NCBI RefSeq assembly: GCF_024721115.1
Contig: NZ_JAMDHK010000001.1
Coordinates: 432,762 to 496,761, forward strand
Length of the DNA stretch: 64,000 nt
Reading direction: 5' to 3'
Source: Salipiger pentaromativorans
Lineage (GTDB): Bacteria > Pseudomonadota > Alphaproteobacteria > Rhodobacterales > Rhodobacteraceae
Part shown: positions 25,900 to 35,967 of the stretch, piece by piece
How positions within the stretch are numbered: the stretch's first letter is position 1
Layout of the letters: each line of letters opens with the position of its first letter
Notes under the pieces: model-generated
Seen by the model: only the letters and a program-made list of their open reading frames with translations
The model's database searches: none
Told to the model about the DNA's origin: nothing
Made by a program: the position numbers and the translations under genes

Positions 25900-27264
25900 A
25901 TGAGACGACTGGCCGCGGCCTGCACCGCCCTGTTCCTGACCGCCCTGCCCGCGCTTGCCGAGGGCACGGAGGATCAAGTCACCAGCTTTTCGCTGGACAA
26001 CGGCATGGAGGTGGTGGTGATCGAGGATCATCGCGCGCCGGTCGTGGTTCACATGGTGTGGTATCGCGCCGGCTCCGCCGACGAGACCCCCGGCAAATCC
26101 GGGGTCGCGCATTTTCTCGAACACCTGCTCTTCAAGGGCACAGACACGCTGGCCCCGGGTGAATTCTCGCAGGTTGTGGCCAAAAACGGCGGCACCGACA
26201 ACGCCTTCACCTCCACCGATCAGACCGCCTATTACCAGCGCGTCGCCGCCGACCGGCTGGGGCTGATGATGAAGATGGAGGCGGACCGGATGGTCAATCT
26301 GCGCCTCGACGAAGAGGACATCCTCACCGAGCGCGACGTGATCATCGAAGAGCGCAACACCCGGGTGGAAAACGACCCCGCGGCGCTGATGCGCGAACAG
26401 CTCGGTGCGGCGCTCTATCTCAATCACCGCTACGGCGTGCCGATCATCGGCTGGCGGGACGAGATGGAAACCCTCGATCTCGACGCCGCCTACAGCTATT
26501 ACCACCGCTTCTACGCGCCCAATAACGCGATCCTCGTGGTTGCCGGCGACGTGACCCCGGACGAGGTCCGGCGCCTCGCCGAAGAGCATTACGGCCCGGT
26601 GCCCGCCAACCCCGAGGTCGGCGCCCCCCGCGCCCGCCCGCAGGAGCCCCGCCAGATGGCCGAGCGGCGGCTGATCTTCAAGGACCCGCGCGTCGCGCAG
26701 CCCTATGTGATGCGCCGCTATCTCGCCCCCGAGCGGGACGCGGGCGCGCAGCGCGAGGCGGCGGCGCTGACCCTGCTGGAAGAGATCCTCGGCGGCGGGC
26801 AGACCTCGGTGCTGAACCGCGACCTTCAGTTCGACCGCAAGGTCTCTCTATACACGGCGGCCTTCTACAACGGCACCTCCTATGACGACACCAGCTTCGG
26901 CCTGATCGTGGTGCCCGCCCCCGGCGTGACGCTGGACGCGGCCGAAGCGGCGCTCGACGAGACCCTGGCGGCGTTTCTCGACGAGGGTGTCGATCCGGCG
27001 CAGCTCGACCGGATCAAGTTCCAGTTCCGCGCCGATCAGATCTATGCCCGCGACGATGTCCAGGGGCTGGCACGGCGCTATGGCGGCGCGCTGACCTCGG
27101 GGCTGACGGTCGCGGATGTGCAGGCCTGGCCGGACATCCTGCAATCTGTGACCGGCGACGAGATCGTCGCGGCGGCGCGCAAGGTCTTCGACCGCAATCA
27201 TTCGGTGACCGGGTATTTGCTGCCCGACGAGGCCGCGCCCGCGGCGCAGGAGGTCTCGCAATGA
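25900..27264 (+). CDS. M16 family zinc metallopeptidase, catalytic member
   Basis: 454 aa with a signal peptide (MRRLAAACTALFLTALPALA), hence periplasmic. The inverted zinc motif is HFLEH (71-75); the distal glutamates lie in TERDVIIEERNTRVENDP (about 145-155). Pitrilysin-type peptidases degrade peptides inside a closed chamber made of two halves. It overlaps the next gene, which encodes the non-catalytic half, by 4 nt (ATGA). ATG at 25900 chosen over TTG at 25894. A possible promoter is TTGATT (25834-25839), 16 bp, TAGGTT (25856-25861), with low certainty. Confidence 0.92.
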   Translation: MRRLAAACTALFLTALPALAEGTEDQVTSFSLDNGMEVVVIEDHRAPVVVHMVWYRAGSADETPGKSGVAHFLEHLLFKGTDTLAPGEFSQVVAKNGGTDNAFTSTDQTAYYQRVAADRLGLMMKMEADRMVNLRLDEEDILTERDVIIEERNTRVENDPAALMREQLGAALYLNHRYGVPIIGWRDEMETLDLDAAYSYYHRFYAPNNAILVVAGDVTPDEVRRLAEEHYGPVPANPEVGAPRARPQEPRQMAERRLIFKDPRVAQPYVMRRYLAPERDAGAQREAAALTLLEEILGGGQTSVLNRDLQFDRKVSLYTAAFYNGTSYDDTSFGLIVVPAPGVTLDAAEAALDETLAAFLDEGVDPAQLDRIKFQFRADQIYARDDVQGLARRYGGALTSGLTVADVQAWPDILQSVTGDEIVAAARKVFDRNHSVTGYLLPDEAAPAAQEVSQ

Positions 27265-28577
27265 AGCCGCTTCTCGCCTTTGTCTTCAGCCTGTTCCTGG
27301 CCGCCCCGGCGCTCGCCGAAATCGACATCCAGACGGTCGAGACCCCGAAGGGCTTTACCGCCTGGCTGGTCGAGGAGCCGTCGATCCCCTTCACCTCGCT
27401 GGAAATCCGCTTCGAGGGCGGCACCTCGCTCGATGCGCCGGGCGAGCGCGGCGCGACCCATCTGATGGTGGCGCTGCTCGAGGAAGGTGCGGGCGAGTAT
27501 GACGCGCGCGGCTTTGCCGAAGCCTCCGAGGCGCTGGCGGCCAGCTTCCGCTACGATTCCGGCCCCGACACGGTTTCGGTCTCGGCGAAGTTCCTGACCG
27601 AGAACCGCGACGCGGCCATGGCGCTGCTGCGCGAAAGCCTGGTCGCCCCGCGCTTCGACGAGGACGCCGTCGAGCGGGTCCGCGCGCAGGTGCTCTCCAG
27701 CATCCGCAGCGATGCGAAGGATCCCGATGCCATCGCCAACGCGACCTTCGACCGGATGCTCTTTGGCGATCATCCCTACGGCTCGCAGCCCGAAGGCACC
27801 GAAGAGAGCGTCTCGGCGCTCAGCCGCGACGATCTGATCGCCGCGCACAAGGCGGCGCTGGCCCGTGACCGGGTCTATATCGCTGCCGCCGGCGACATTT
27901 CCGCCGAAGAGCTGTCCAGCCTGATCGACGGGCTGCTGGGCGATCTGCCGGCGACCGGCGCGCCGCTGCCCGCCGATCTCGAGGTGACGACCACCGCCGG
28001 CGTCACGGTGGTACCCTTCGACACGCCGCAATCGGTGGCGATGTTCGGCCAGAAGGGGCTCAAGCGCGACGATCCCGATTTCTTCGCCGCCTATGTGATG
28101 AACACGATTCTGGGCGGCGGCGGCTTCGAGGCGCGGCTGATGACCGAGGTGCGCGAAAAGCGCGGGCTCACCTATGGCGTCTATTCCTATCTCGTGCCGC
28201 TGGATCATGCGGAGCTTTATCTGGGCCGCGTCGCCTCGGCCAATGACCGGGTCGCCGAGGCGATCACGGTGATCCGCGACGAATGGGCCAAGATGGCGCG
28301 GGACGGTGTGACCCGGGAAGAGCTGGACCAGGCCAAGACCTATCTGACCGGCGCCTATCCGCTGCGCTTCGACGGCAATGGCCCGATCGCGCGGATTCTG
28401 GTGGGGATGCAGATGGACGGGCTGACGCCGGATTACGTGACCACCCGCAACGCCCAGGTCGAGGCGGTGACGCTGGAGGATGTGAAGCGCGTCGCCGGCG
28501 ATCTTCTGAAACCCGATGCGCTGCGTTTCGTGGTCGTGGGCCAGCCCGAGGGGCTGGAGGAAACGCCGGGACAGTAA
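27261..28577 (+). CDS. M16 family peptidase-like protein, non-catalytic partner
   Basis: 438 aa with a signal peptide ([19 protein letters not shown]). It aligns by eye with its upstream neighbour but where HxxEH should be it reads [11 protein letters not shown], so it lacks the zinc ligands. It retains the C-terminal-half feature [16 protein letters not shown], the R/Y substrate-binding motif. Two-gene M16 units with one catalytic and one R/Y subunit form heterodimers (as in mitochondrial processing peptidase and several bacterial pairs). The ATGA overlap ensures coupled translation. A terminator follows at 28606-28632. Confidence 0.92.
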   Translation: MKPLLAFVFSLFLAAPALAEIDIQTVETPKGFTAWLVEEPSIPFTSLEIRFEGGTSLDAPGERGATHLMVALLEEGAGEYDARGFAEASEALAASFRYDSGPDTVSVSAKFLTENRDAAMALLRESLVAPRFDEDAVERVRAQVLSSIRSDAKDPDAIANATFDRMLFGDHPYGSQPEGTEESVSALSRDDLIAAHKAALARDRVYIAAAGDISAEELSSLIDGLLGDLPATGAPLPADLEVTTTAGVTVVPFDTPQSVAMFGQKGLKRDDPDFFAAYVMNTILGGGGFEARLMTEVREKRGLTYGVYSYLVPLDHAELYLGRVASANDRVAEAITVIRDEWAKMARDGVTREELDQAKTYLTGAYPLRFDGNGPIARILVGMQMDGLTPDYVTTRNAQVEAVTLEDVKRVAGDLLKPDALRFVVVGQPEGLEETPGQ

Positions 28578-28605
28578 CCCGCGTTTTCCCCGGAAATGGA
28601 AAGAG

Positions 28606-28632
28606 GGCCGGAGCATCGCTCCGGCCTTCTTT
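28606..28632 (+). terminator. Rho-independent terminator between M16 pair and purH
   Basis: GGCCGGAG (28606-28613), loop CATCG, CTCCGGCC (28619-28626), then TTCTTT. The stem is symmetric and the minus-strand side has CTCTTT after it, so it may serve the convergent purH as well. Confidence 0.85.
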
Positions 28633-28680
28633 GCTTCGGTCCCCGCGAGGAGAGCCCGCAAGGGCTCGAGGAGCGGCGCC

Positions 28681-30270
28681 TCAGTGGCGGAAATGCCGCA
28701 TGCCGGTAAAGACCATCGCCAGCCCCGCCGCGTCGGCCGCCGCGATCACCTCATCGTCGCGCATCGAGCCGCCCGGCTGGATCACCGTGCTGGCCCCCGC
28801 CGCCGCCGCTTCCAGCAGCCCGTCGGCAAAGGGGAAGAACGCGTCCGACGCCACCGCCGAGCCCTTGGTCAGCGGCGCGGACAGCTCCAGCGCCTCGGCC
28901 ATGCGCTCGGCCTTCTTGGCCGCGATCAGCGCCGAATCCACCCGGCTCATCTGGCCCGCGCCCACCCCTACGGTCGCGCCGTCCTTCACATAGACGATGG
29001 CGTTCGATTTCACATGCTTGGCCACCTTCCAGGCAAAAAGCAGATCGGCCAGCTCGTCATCCGTGGGCTTGCGCTTGGTCACCACCTTCAGATCGTCGCG
29101 CGTGATCCGCCCGTTATCCTTGTCCTGCACCAGGATCCCGCCCGAGACCTGACGATAGGCCAGACCCGGCTCGGCGGTGTCCGCCAGCGCGCCGGTGGTC
29201 AGCAGGCGCAGATTCTTCTTCCGGGCAAAAATCTCCTTCGCGGCATCGTCTGCGCCCGGCGCGATGACCACCTCGGTGAAGATCTCGGTGATCGCCTCCG
29301 CCGTCTCGGCATCCAGCACCATGTTCAGCGCCACGATGCCGCCGAAGGCCGAGGTGCGGTCGCAGTCGAAGGCCTTCTGATAGGCCTCCTTCAGCGTTGC
29401 GCCCTTCGCCACGCCGCAGGGATTGGCGTGCTTGATGATCGCGCAGGCCGGCCCGTCGGCGGGCAGGAACTCCGACACCAGCTCAAATGCCGCATCGGTG
29501 TCGTTGATATTGTTGTAGCTGAGCTCCTTGCCCTGATGCTGCTCAGCCGTCGCCACCCCCGGACGGGCCGAGCCGTCGCGGTAGAAGGCCGCGCTTTGAT
29601 GCGGGTTCTCGCCATAGCGCAGGGTCTGCGCCAGCTCGCCCGCGAAGGCGCGGCGGCGCGGTGCCGCCGCCTTCAGCGCGCCTGCCATCCAGCCCGAAAC
29701 GGCGGCGTCATAGGCGGCGGTGCGGGCATAGGCGGTCAGCGCCAGATTTTGCCGGAACGCATAGCTGGTGGCGCCGTCATGGGCGTCGAGCTCGGCCAGA
29801 AGCGCGTCGTAATCGGCCACATCCACCACCACATTGACGAAGCCGTGGTTCTTGGCCGCCGCGCGGATCATCGCCGGGCCGCCGATGTCGATATTCTCGA
29901 TGCAGGTCTCGTAATCGGCGCCCTTGGCCACCGTCTCCTCGAACGGGTAGAGATTGACCACCAGCAGGTCGATCTCGGGAATGCCGTGGCCTTTCATCGC
30001 GCCCCGGTGTTCGGCATTGTCGCGCAGCGCCAGCAGCCCGCCATGGATGCGCGGATGCAGTGTCTTGACCCGCCCGTCCATCATCTCGGGAAATTCGGTG
30101 ACCTCGGCCACATCCGTCACCGCGACGCCCGCCTCGCGCAGCGCCTTGGCCGAGCCGCCGGTGGAGAGGATCTCGATCCCCCTCGCGGCCAGCGCCTGGC
30201 CAAGCTCGATAAGGCCGGTCTTGTCGGAAACGGAAATCAGCGCGCGGGCGACAGGGTGCAGATCAGGCAT
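28681..30270 (-). CDS. purH: Bifunctional AICAR transformylase / IMP cyclohydrolase
   Basis: 529-aa enzyme of the last two steps of de novo purine synthesis. The N-terminal IMP cyclohydrolase domain (about 1-200) has [24 protein letters not shown] and [15 protein letters not shown]; the transformylase domain has [15 protein letters not shown], the catalytic KHANPCGVA and the C-terminal [20 protein letters not shown]...MRHFRH. ATG at 30270. It begins 22 nt after the stop of the heparinase-like gene, so the two are probably co-transcribed. Confidence 0.97.
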   Translation of the reverse strand: MPDLHPVARALISVSDKTGLIELGQALAARGIEILSTGGSAKALREAGVAVTDVAEVTEFPEMMDGRVKTLHPRIHGGLLALRDNAEHRGAMKGHGIPEIDLLVVNLYPFEETVAKGADYETCIENIDIGGPAMIRAAAKNHGFVNVVVDVADYDALLAELDAHDGATSYAFRQNLALTAYARTAAYDAAVSGWMAGALKAAAPRRRAFAGELAQTLRYGENPHQSAAFYRDGSARPGVATAEQHQGKELSYNNINDTDAAFELVSEFLPADGPACAIIKHANPCGVAKGATLKEAYQKAFDCDRTSAFGGIVALNMVLDAETAEAITEIFTEVVIAPGADDAAKEIFARKKNLRLLTTGALADTAEPGLAYRQVSGGILVQDKDNGRITRDDLKVVTKRKPTDDELADLLFAWKVAKHVKSNAIVYVKDGATVGVGAGQMSRVDSALIAAKKAERMAEALELSAPLTKGSAVASDAFFPFADGLLEAAAAGASTVIQPGGSMRDDEVIAAADAAGLAMVFTGMRHFRH

Positions 30271-30292
30271 TCGGATGGGGTCCCCAGATGGT

Positions 30293-32041
30293 TCATAGCG
30301 TCTCATCCGCGTCGTCCATGGCAAGGTCGCGCACCGCAATCGCGGTGTCCTGCGCCTTGGCCAGCGACCAGCGGATGCGCGTCGCATACTCCATCACGCG
30401 CCCGGATAAAACGATCTGTTTGGCGGCACGGGGCCGCAGACGGCCTTTTTCCAGATAAACCGACGGCTCCAGCGTCAGCTCCGGCCCCGGATCGAAGCGG
30501 AAAACCCAGATTTCCCCCGACCGCAGCGCCATGGAAACGGCGCTTCCGCCCATGTCCAGCTCGGCATCCACCTCCGGGTGCAGATGAAAGCGGAGCTGCC
30601 AGGGCAGCCCCGAGAGCTTCACCGCATCCATGCGCCGGTCGAACAGCAGCTTGTCGGGATCGCTGAGCGTCATCAGCAGATCCTCGCCCACCAGCCCGCG
30701 ACCGTCGAAGGTCAGCTCCAGCACCCGCGCATGGGTCAGACCGTGCGTCTTGCGATAACCGTCATGCCCGCCTTCGAAACGAATCCCGTCCGAGGCGGGG
30801 GTCATCTGCACCGGCACGTTCTGCGGCGCATCCTCGAGCAATTCGCGCTCGGCGCCGCCCACCCGGCGCGGCGACGCCAGCCGGGCGCTGGAATAGCCGT
30901 CCAGGCACAGGGTCGAATGCGAAGGCGTCGCGCGCCCGGCGCGCCGCCAGTCCTCTCCAAAGACCGCGCCCGAGCCGCAGCTCACCACCAGCGGGCGCCG
31001 CCCCGAGGTCAGTTCAAAGGCCAGCGTCGAGGCATGGGCATCGGCCGAGGCCCGCCCGCCCGGCGGTGGCGCCGCATCGACGATGACGCTGGTGCGCCCC
31101 GCCGACAGCCGCGCATAGCCCATGGCCAGCCCGTCGGCCTGCCGCTTCTTGCTCCCCGAGGCGGCCAGCGCCTGATCGAGCCGCCCGTCGAGCCCCCGGC
31201 CCCCGCCCTGGAACCGCGCCAGCCCGCCATCCGCATGGCGCAGCGCGCGCAGCGTCGGCGCGATGCGGGCGATGGCGGCAAGATGGGCCTCGTCGGGCTG
31301 CCTGTCACCCTCTTCCAGCGCCGCCTGGGTCCAGGTGAGCAGGGTGAAGACCTCCAGAAGCTCTTCTGGATTGCGCGTCGGAATGCCCCCCAGCGCATCC
31401 ACCTGCCGGGCACATTCCGCCCCCAGCGCGCGACGGGCGGGCTCCACATGGGCGCCCATGCCCTGCAGCGACAGCCCCGCATAGACCAGACCGGTCAGCG
31501 CCTCGAAGCGCGGCAGCCCGGGCGCCGAGCTCGACCAGCGCCGGCTGAGGAAGATCGTCTGACAGGCGAGCGCGCGATAGAAATCGGTCGATTTCTCGCT
31601 GTCGATGCCGCGCAGGACGAACAGCGCATGATGGATCGACCGGATCAGCCGCCGCCCGGCCAGTTCGGGCGTCCAGCCCGGCCCGCGACCGTTGCCATAG
31701 CGCAGGATCCAGCCCCAGAGCCATTTCTGTGCCACCGCCCGCGCCCGCGCATCGCCCACCGCCGCCAGATCGTCGAGCCAGCGGAAGCCGTGGATCTCTT
31801 CCTCCCAGGCGGCATCCGGCGTGTCGAGATCCCAGATCATCACCTCGGGCGCCTCGACCAGATGGCCCGCGAACATCAGATTGCCCGCGCAAAGCTGCCG
31901 CCCCTTGGCGAAACTGCCGGTGCTGCGCGGTTCGGGCTGCGAGACAAAGCCGGTGGCAGGCCGGGCACGGGTGGCCATACGCGCATGAAAGCGGTTCAGA
32001 AACCGCGTCACGGCGGCGGAGCAGCTTCCGTTTTGTGACAT
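30293..32041 (-). CDS. Heparinase II/III family protein
   Basis: 582 aa, no signal peptide seen. The N-terminal half is a helical toroid-like domain ([48 protein letters not shown]), and the C-terminal half beta-rich with [27 protein letters not shown], the conserved heparinase II/III segment. Characterised relatives are polysaccharide lyases; in Rhodobacterales this gene is regularly found next to purH and rsmB, but its substrate is unknown to me. ATG at 32041 chosen; an internal start 21 codons on is possible. Confidence 0.85.
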   Translation of the reverse strand: MSQNGSCSAAVTRFLNRFHARMATRARPATGFVSQPEPRSTGSFAKGRQLCAGNLMFAGHLVEAPEVMIWDLDTPDAAWEEEIHGFRWLDDLAAVGDARARAVAQKWLWGWILRYGNGRGPGWTPELAGRRLIRSIHHALFVLRGIDSEKSTDFYRALACQTIFLSRRWSSSAPGLPRFEALTGLVYAGLSLQGMGAHVEPARRALGAECARQVDALGGIPTRNPEELLEVFTLLTWTQAALEEGDRQPDEAHLAAIARIAPTLRALRHADGGLARFQGGGRGLDGRLDQALAASGSKKRQADGLAMGYARLSAGRTSVIVDAAPPPGGRASADAHASTLAFELTSGRRPLVVSCGSGAVFGEDWRRAGRATPSHSTLCLDGYSSARLASPRRVGGAERELLEDAPQNVPVQMTPASDGIRFEGGHDGYRKTHGLTHARVLELTFDGRGLVGEDLLMTLSDPDKLLFDRRMDAVKLSGLPWQLRFHLHPEVDAELDMGGSAVSMALRSGEIWVFRFDPGPELTLEPSVYLEKGRLRPRAAKQIVLSGRVMEYATRIRWSLAKAQDTAIAVRDLAMDDADETL

Positions 32042-32135
32042 GCGCCCTCGTGCCTCTCGCCCGCTCTGATCGCGGCTGTTCTTTGCGGCGATGATAACCT
32101 GCGGGCCGGGGCGAGTCACCTTGGAATGGCCGGTC

Positions 32136-33398
32136 TCAGCCCGGTTTCCGCAGCAGCGCCATATAGAACCCGTCCATGCCGCCGCGATCCGCCCAGAAAT
32201 CGGGCCGCAGCCGCAACCCGCCCTCGGAACTGCGCCAGGCTGGCGCGATCCCTGGCGCCTCCGCGGGCAGCACCGTCAGCCCGGCATGGCGGACCAGCGC
32301 CTCCTCGATCTGGCATTCGCCCTCGTCGGGGATCAGCGAACAGGTGCAGAAGACCAGCCGCCCGCCCGGCACCAGCAGGTCCAGCGCATGGTCGATCATC
32401 GCCGCCTGCAAGCCGATCAGGTCCGAAATCCCCTCGCCCTGTTTCGCATGCGGCAGATCGGGATGGCGCCGGATCGTGCCCGTGGCCGAACAGGGCGCAT
32501 CGAGCAGGATCGCGTCATAGCGCCCCTCATGCTCCAGCGCATCGCCCGCCACGATCTCGGCCTCGAGCCCGGTGCGGGCGAGGTTCTCAGACACCCGCGC
32601 CAGCCGCGTTTCCGACAGATCGAGCGCGGTGACCCGCGCCCCCGCCGCCGCAAGCTGCATGGTCTTGCCGCCGGGCGCCGCGCACATGTCCAGCACCCGC
32701 AGCCCCGCGACATCGCCCAAGAGCCGCGCCGGCAATGCTGCGGCCGCATCCTGCACCCACCAGTCGCCGGCCGCGTAGCCCGGCAGCGCCGAGACCTGCC
32801 CCGCCTGTGCCAGCCGCACCGATCCGGTGGGCAAAAGCGCGCCCGCCACCGTCTGCGCCAGCGCCGCCGCGTCGGTCTTTGCCGTCAGATCCAGCGGCGC
32901 CCCCGCCAGATGCGCGGCCTCCATCGCCGCCACCGCCTTGCCGCCCCAGGCCGCCACCAGCGGCGCGCGCAGCCAGCGCGGCAGGCGCGGCACCCGCAGC
33001 TTGGCCCATTCCGCCGGGCCCTCGGCGGCGATCTTGCGCAGCACCGCGTTGACCAGCCCCTTCATGCTCTGCGCCTTGCGGTCCTGCGCGACGATCTGCA
33101 CGCAGTCGTTCACGACCCCATGGGCCGCGCCGCCGGTGCACAGCTCCCAGGCGCCCAGCCGCAGCACATTCTTCACAAAGACCGGCGGCCCCTTGCGCAG
33201 ATGCGGCTTCAGCACCCGGTCGCAGCGTTCGAGATTGCGCAGCACCTCCGCCGCCATGCGCTGTGCGGCAGCGCGGTCGGCAGGCGCCAGCGCCGCCCAG
33301 GCGGGGCCGGTCATGGCGTCGGACATCAGCCGCCCCTGGCCCAGAACCTGGCCAAGCAGCGCCACGGCCTGCGCGCGGGCGGTCGGGATGGGCGGCAT
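32136..33398 (-). CDS. rsmB: RsmB-type rRNA (cytosine-5) methyltransferase
   Basis: 420 aa. An N-terminal NusB-like RNA-binding domain (about 1-140) precedes a Rossmann methyltransferase domain with the SAM motif LDMCAAPGGKT (about 236), the motif IV cysteine DAPCSATGTIRRHPD (about 301) and motif VI CTCSLIPDEGE (about 353). The pair of cysteines is diagnostic for the NOL1/NOP2/Sun m5C family; the NusB domain points to RsmB, which modifies 16S C967. Divergent from the SDHAF4-like gene. Confidence 0.93.
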   Translation of the reverse strand: MPPIPTARAQAVALLGQVLGQGRLMSDAMTGPAWAALAPADRAAAQRMAAEVLRNLERCDRVLKPHLRKGPPVFVKNVLRLGAWELCTGGAAHGVVNDCVQIVAQDRKAQSMKGLVNAVLRKIAAEGPAEWAKLRVPRLPRWLRAPLVAAWGGKAVAAMEAAHLAGAPLDLTAKTDAAALAQTVAGALLPTGSVRLAQAGQVSALPGYAAGDWWVQDAAAALPARLLGDVAGLRVLDMCAAPGGKTMQLAAAGARVTALDLSETRLARVSENLARTGLEAEIVAGDALEHEGRYDAILLDAPCSATGTIRRHPDLPHAKQGEGISDLIGLQAAMIDHALDLLVPGGRLVFCTCSLIPDEGECQIEEALVRHAGLTVLPAEAPGIAPAWRSSEGGLRLRPDFWADRGGMDGFYMALLRKPG

Positions 33399-33469
33399 GA
33401 GGTCTCTCCGGGGGTTGTCGCTGGGGTGGCGGCGCGTATATCAAAGGCAACCAGCCGAGGAAAGCCGCC

Positions 33470-33667
33470 ATGTCCGAGGACAATACCGCCCGCCAAGACC
33501 TTCCCCCCGCCGCGCAGCGCGCTTTGGCCGAAGCCGCCGAGCGCCGGCGCTTGGCCGAGGACGAGGCCGCGAAGAACCCCGCGCCCAAGGAATACGGCGG
33601 CCGCGACGGGCTCGATCCCGCGCGCTACGGCGATTGGGAGAAAAAGGGCATCGCCATCGACTTCTGA
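33470..33667 (+). CDS. DUF1674 protein (succinate dehydrogenase assembly factor 4-like)
   Basis: 65-aa soluble protein. The C-terminal block KEYGGRDGLDPARYGDWEKKGIAIDF-type sequence (residues 40-65) is the DUF1674/SDHAF4 signature; in eukaryotes SDHAF4 binds flavinylated SdhA and shields it before assembly of complex II. A charged, disordered N-terminal half precedes it. ATG at 33470. No sdh genes are in the window. Confidence 0.9.
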   Translation: MSEDNTARQDLPPAAQRALAEAAERRRLAEDEAAKNPAPKEYGGRDGLDPARYGDWEKKGIAIDF

Positions 33668-33721
33668 CCGGAAGGCAGCACGGTCATCCCCGCGGCGGCG
33701 CGGGCCCGCACGCCACGCCCT

Positions 33722-33792
33722 GCGTATTTGTCAAAGAGAAGAAGATCAAAGACGGGGACAGCCCCTGCCCTTTCTTCTCTTTTCAAATACGC
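33722..33792. repeat. Dispersed palindrome GCGTATTTG...CAAATACGC (copy 3)
   Basis: Left arm 33722-33743 and right arm 33772-33792 are complementary apart from one extra base; a small GGGG-ACAG-CCCC hairpin sits in the loop. A-run follows on the plus strand (T-run on the minus strand, toward leaving dapB). It separates the convergent SDHAF4-like gene and dapB, so it probably ends both transcripts. Confidence 0.88.
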
Positions 33793-33822
33793 AAAAAAAC
33801 TGCGGCGCCAGAGGCGCGGGCC

Positions 33823-34638
33823 TCAGTCCTTGAGGCCCAGCACGTCCAGCATGTCGTATTCGCCCGGCCCCTTGTCCTGCCCCCAGAGCGCCGCCTTCAG
33901 CGCGCCCCGGGCAAAAAGCGCGCGATCGGAGGCGATATGCTTGAGGACGATGCGCTCGCCGGCGGTGGCAAAGATCACCTCGTGCTCGCCCACCACATCG
34001 CCACCGCGAAGGGCGTGAAAGCCGATATGGCCCCGCTCCCGCTTGCCGGTGATCCCGTCGCGGCCCCGGTCCGAGACCTCCTCGAGCGCCACGCCGCGCC
34101 CGGCGGCGGCGGCCTCGCCCAGCATCAATGCGGTGCCCGAGGGCGCATCGACCTTCTGGTTGTGATGCGACTCGACGATCTCGATGTCCCAATCGGCATC
34201 GAGCGCGGCGGCCACCTGCTGCGTCACCTTGGTGAGCAGGTTCACGCCCAGCGACATATTGCCGGCCCGCACGATCACCGCATGGCGCGCGGCAACATGG
34301 ATCTTGTGCAGATCCTCCTCGGAAAGCCCCGTGGTGCCGATCACATGCACCGCCCGCGCCTGCGCCGCCAGCTCGGCGAATGCCACCGTCGCCGCCGGGG
34401 CGGTGAAGTCGATCACCGCCTGCGCCTTGGCAAAAGCCTCGAGCGCGTCATCGGTCACCGCCACGCCCAGCTCGGTGCCGCCCATGCAGACGCCCAGATC
34501 GCGCCCGACCCAGGCGTGCCCGCTGCGTTCGACCCCTGCGACCAGCGTCAGCCGGTCGCTTTTCAGCACCTCGCGCACGAGCATCTGCCCCATGCGGCCC
34601 GAGACCCCCGTCACCACAACACCCGGCTTTTCGGTCAT
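33823..34638 (-). CDS. dapB: 4-hydroxy-tetrahydrodipicolinate reductase
   Basis: 271-aa NAD(P)H-dependent enzyme following DapA in lysine/DAP synthesis. N-terminal nucleotide motif [14 protein letters not shown] (about 7-20); the substrate site motif [15 protein letters not shown] (about 155-169) contains the catalytic His and Lys. ATG at 34638 has GGAGGG in front of it; an ATG at 34650 would add four residues. Divergent from rbfA. Confidence 0.96.
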   Translation of the reverse strand: MTEKPGVVVTGVSGRMGQMLVREVLKSDRLTLVAGVERSGHAWVGRDLGVCMGGTELGVAVTDDALEAFAKAQAVIDFTAPAATVAFAELAAQARAVHVIGTTGLSEEDLHKIHVAARHAVIVRAGNMSLGVNLLTKVTQQVAAALDADWDIEIVESHHNQKVDAPSGTALMLGEAAAAGRGVALEEVSDRGRDGITGKRERGHIGFHALRGGDVVGEHEVIFATAGERIVLKHIASDRALFARGALKAALWGQDKGPGEYDMLDVLGLKD

Positions 34639-34732
34639 CGCGCCCTCCAATCTGCGCCTGCGCTCATCCGCGTCTCCTTAGCGCGCTCCGGCGCGCTTGG
34701 CAAAGGGGCGGGCAAGGACTAAGTGGGAAGGC

Positions 34733-35128
34733 ATGGGCAAGAACAGATTCCATGACGGGCACGGGCCAAGCCAGCGGCAGCTGAGGGTCGGCGAACTCAT
34801 TCGCCGGACGCTCTCGGAGGTACTGACGCGCGGCGACATCCACGATCCCGAGCTGAACCGGATGTCGATCACCGTGGGCGAGGTCACCGTCTCGCCCGAC
34901 CTCAAGGTCGCGACCGCCTATGTGGTGCCTCTGGGCGGCGGTCACTCCGACGAGATGTTCGACCTGCTCAAGCGCAACAAATCCGAGCTGCGCCGGGCGG
35001 TCTCGAAAGGGCTGACGCTGAAATTCGCCCCCGAGCTGCGGTTTCGCCTGGACGAAACCTTCGACCGGCTCGACGAGACGCGGCGGCTGTTTTCCCAGGA
35101 CGCGGTGCGCCGCGATCTGGAGGAGTAG
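34733..35128 (+). CDS. rbfA: Ribosome-binding factor A
   Basis: 131-aa KH-fold protein that acts in late 30S maturation around helix 1 of 16S rRNA. PSQRQLRVGELIRRTLSEVL, then ITVGEVTVSPDLKVATAYVVPLGG, then LRFRLDETFDRLDETRRL are typical. ATG at 34733 with GGGAAG upstream; an upstream TTG in frame at 34697 is ignored. First gene of a plus-strand run extending to lpxK. Confidence 0.95.
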   Translation: MGKNRFHDGHGPSQRQLRVGELIRRTLSEVLTRGDIHDPELNRMSITVGEVTVSPDLKVATAYVVPLGGGHSDEMFDLLKRNKSELRRAVSKGLTLKFAPELRFRLDETFDRLDETRRLFSQDAVRRDLEE

Positions 35129-35132
35129 CCCG

Positions 35133-35882
35133 GTGCGCCGCTGGCTCGCCATCGCCGGGACGCTGGCGCTGGCGGCGCTTGCCGCGCTGCCCGCGCGCGC
35201 GGTGACCTGCGAAAGCGAAACCTACGAGGGCAACCGCTACACGCTTTGCACCGTGGATGCCGCCCGCGAAACCCTGCGCAGCTTCCTCTACACCCCCGAG
35301 GGCACGCCCTGGGGGCAGTTCGCGCCCCTCGAGGCGGCGCTGAAGGCCGAGGGCCGGACCCTCGTCTTCGGCATGAACGGCGGCATGTATCACGAAGACC
35401 GCGCGCCGGTCGGCTATTATGTCGAGAACCGGCGCGAGGAGATGCGGGTGATCTCCAGCGCCGGACCGGGGAATTTCGGCCTGCTGCCAAACGGCATCTT
35501 CTGCATCCGCGCCAGCCGCGCCGATGTGATCGAGACCCGCGCCTTCCTGCGTGACCGCCCGCGCTGCCGCTATGCGACGCAATCCGGGCCGATGCTGGTG
35601 ATCGACGGCGCCTTGCATCCGCGCTTCCTGCCCGACAGCAGCTCGCGCTACATCCGCAACGGCGTTGGCAGCTCCGCCGATGGCAAGACGGTGGTCTTTG
35701 CGATTTCCGAAAACGCGGTGACCTTCCACGAATTCGCGCGGCTGTTCCGCGACCGGCTGGAACTGCCCCAGGCGCTGTTCCTCGATGGCAATGTCTCGCG
35801 GCTCTATGCGCCCGAGATCGGGCGCCGCGACCTCGGGCGCAGCATGGGCCCGATTCTGGGCGTCGTCGAACCCGTCGAGTGA
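35133..35882 (+). CDS. Phosphodiester glycosidase family (DUF2233/NAGPA-like) exported protein
   Basis: 249 aa, GTG start at 35133, 4 nt after the rbfA stop, with GGAGGAG overlapping the end of rbfA. Signal peptide of about 23 residues (MRRWLAIAGTLALAALAALPARA). The NAGPA-type domain is recognised from FGMNGGMYHEDRAPVGYYVE, YATQSGPMLVIDG and ALFLDGNVSRLYAP. Relatives uncover mannose-6-phosphate or act on envelope/peptidoglycan sugars; the role here is unknown. Four cysteines in the mature part may form disulfides. Confidence 0.85.
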   Translation: MRRWLAIAGTLALAALAALPARAVTCESETYEGNRYTLCTVDAARETLRSFLYTPEGTPWGQFAPLEAALKAEGRTLVFGMNGGMYHEDRAPVGYYVENRREEMRVISSAGPGNFGLLPNGIFCIRASRADVIETRAFLRDRPRCRYATQSGPMLVIDGALHPRFLPDSSSRYIRNGVGSSADGKTVVFAISENAVTFHEFARLFRDRLELPQALFLDGNVSRLYAPEIGRRDLGRSMGPILGVVEPVE

Positions 35883-35967
35883 GCCGCCGGGCGGGCCGGA
35901 CCGCGCCTTTTCCTTGCACAGCGCCGCCGCCCGGCCTACCTCGGGACAGATGCGACGCGGAGGAGAC

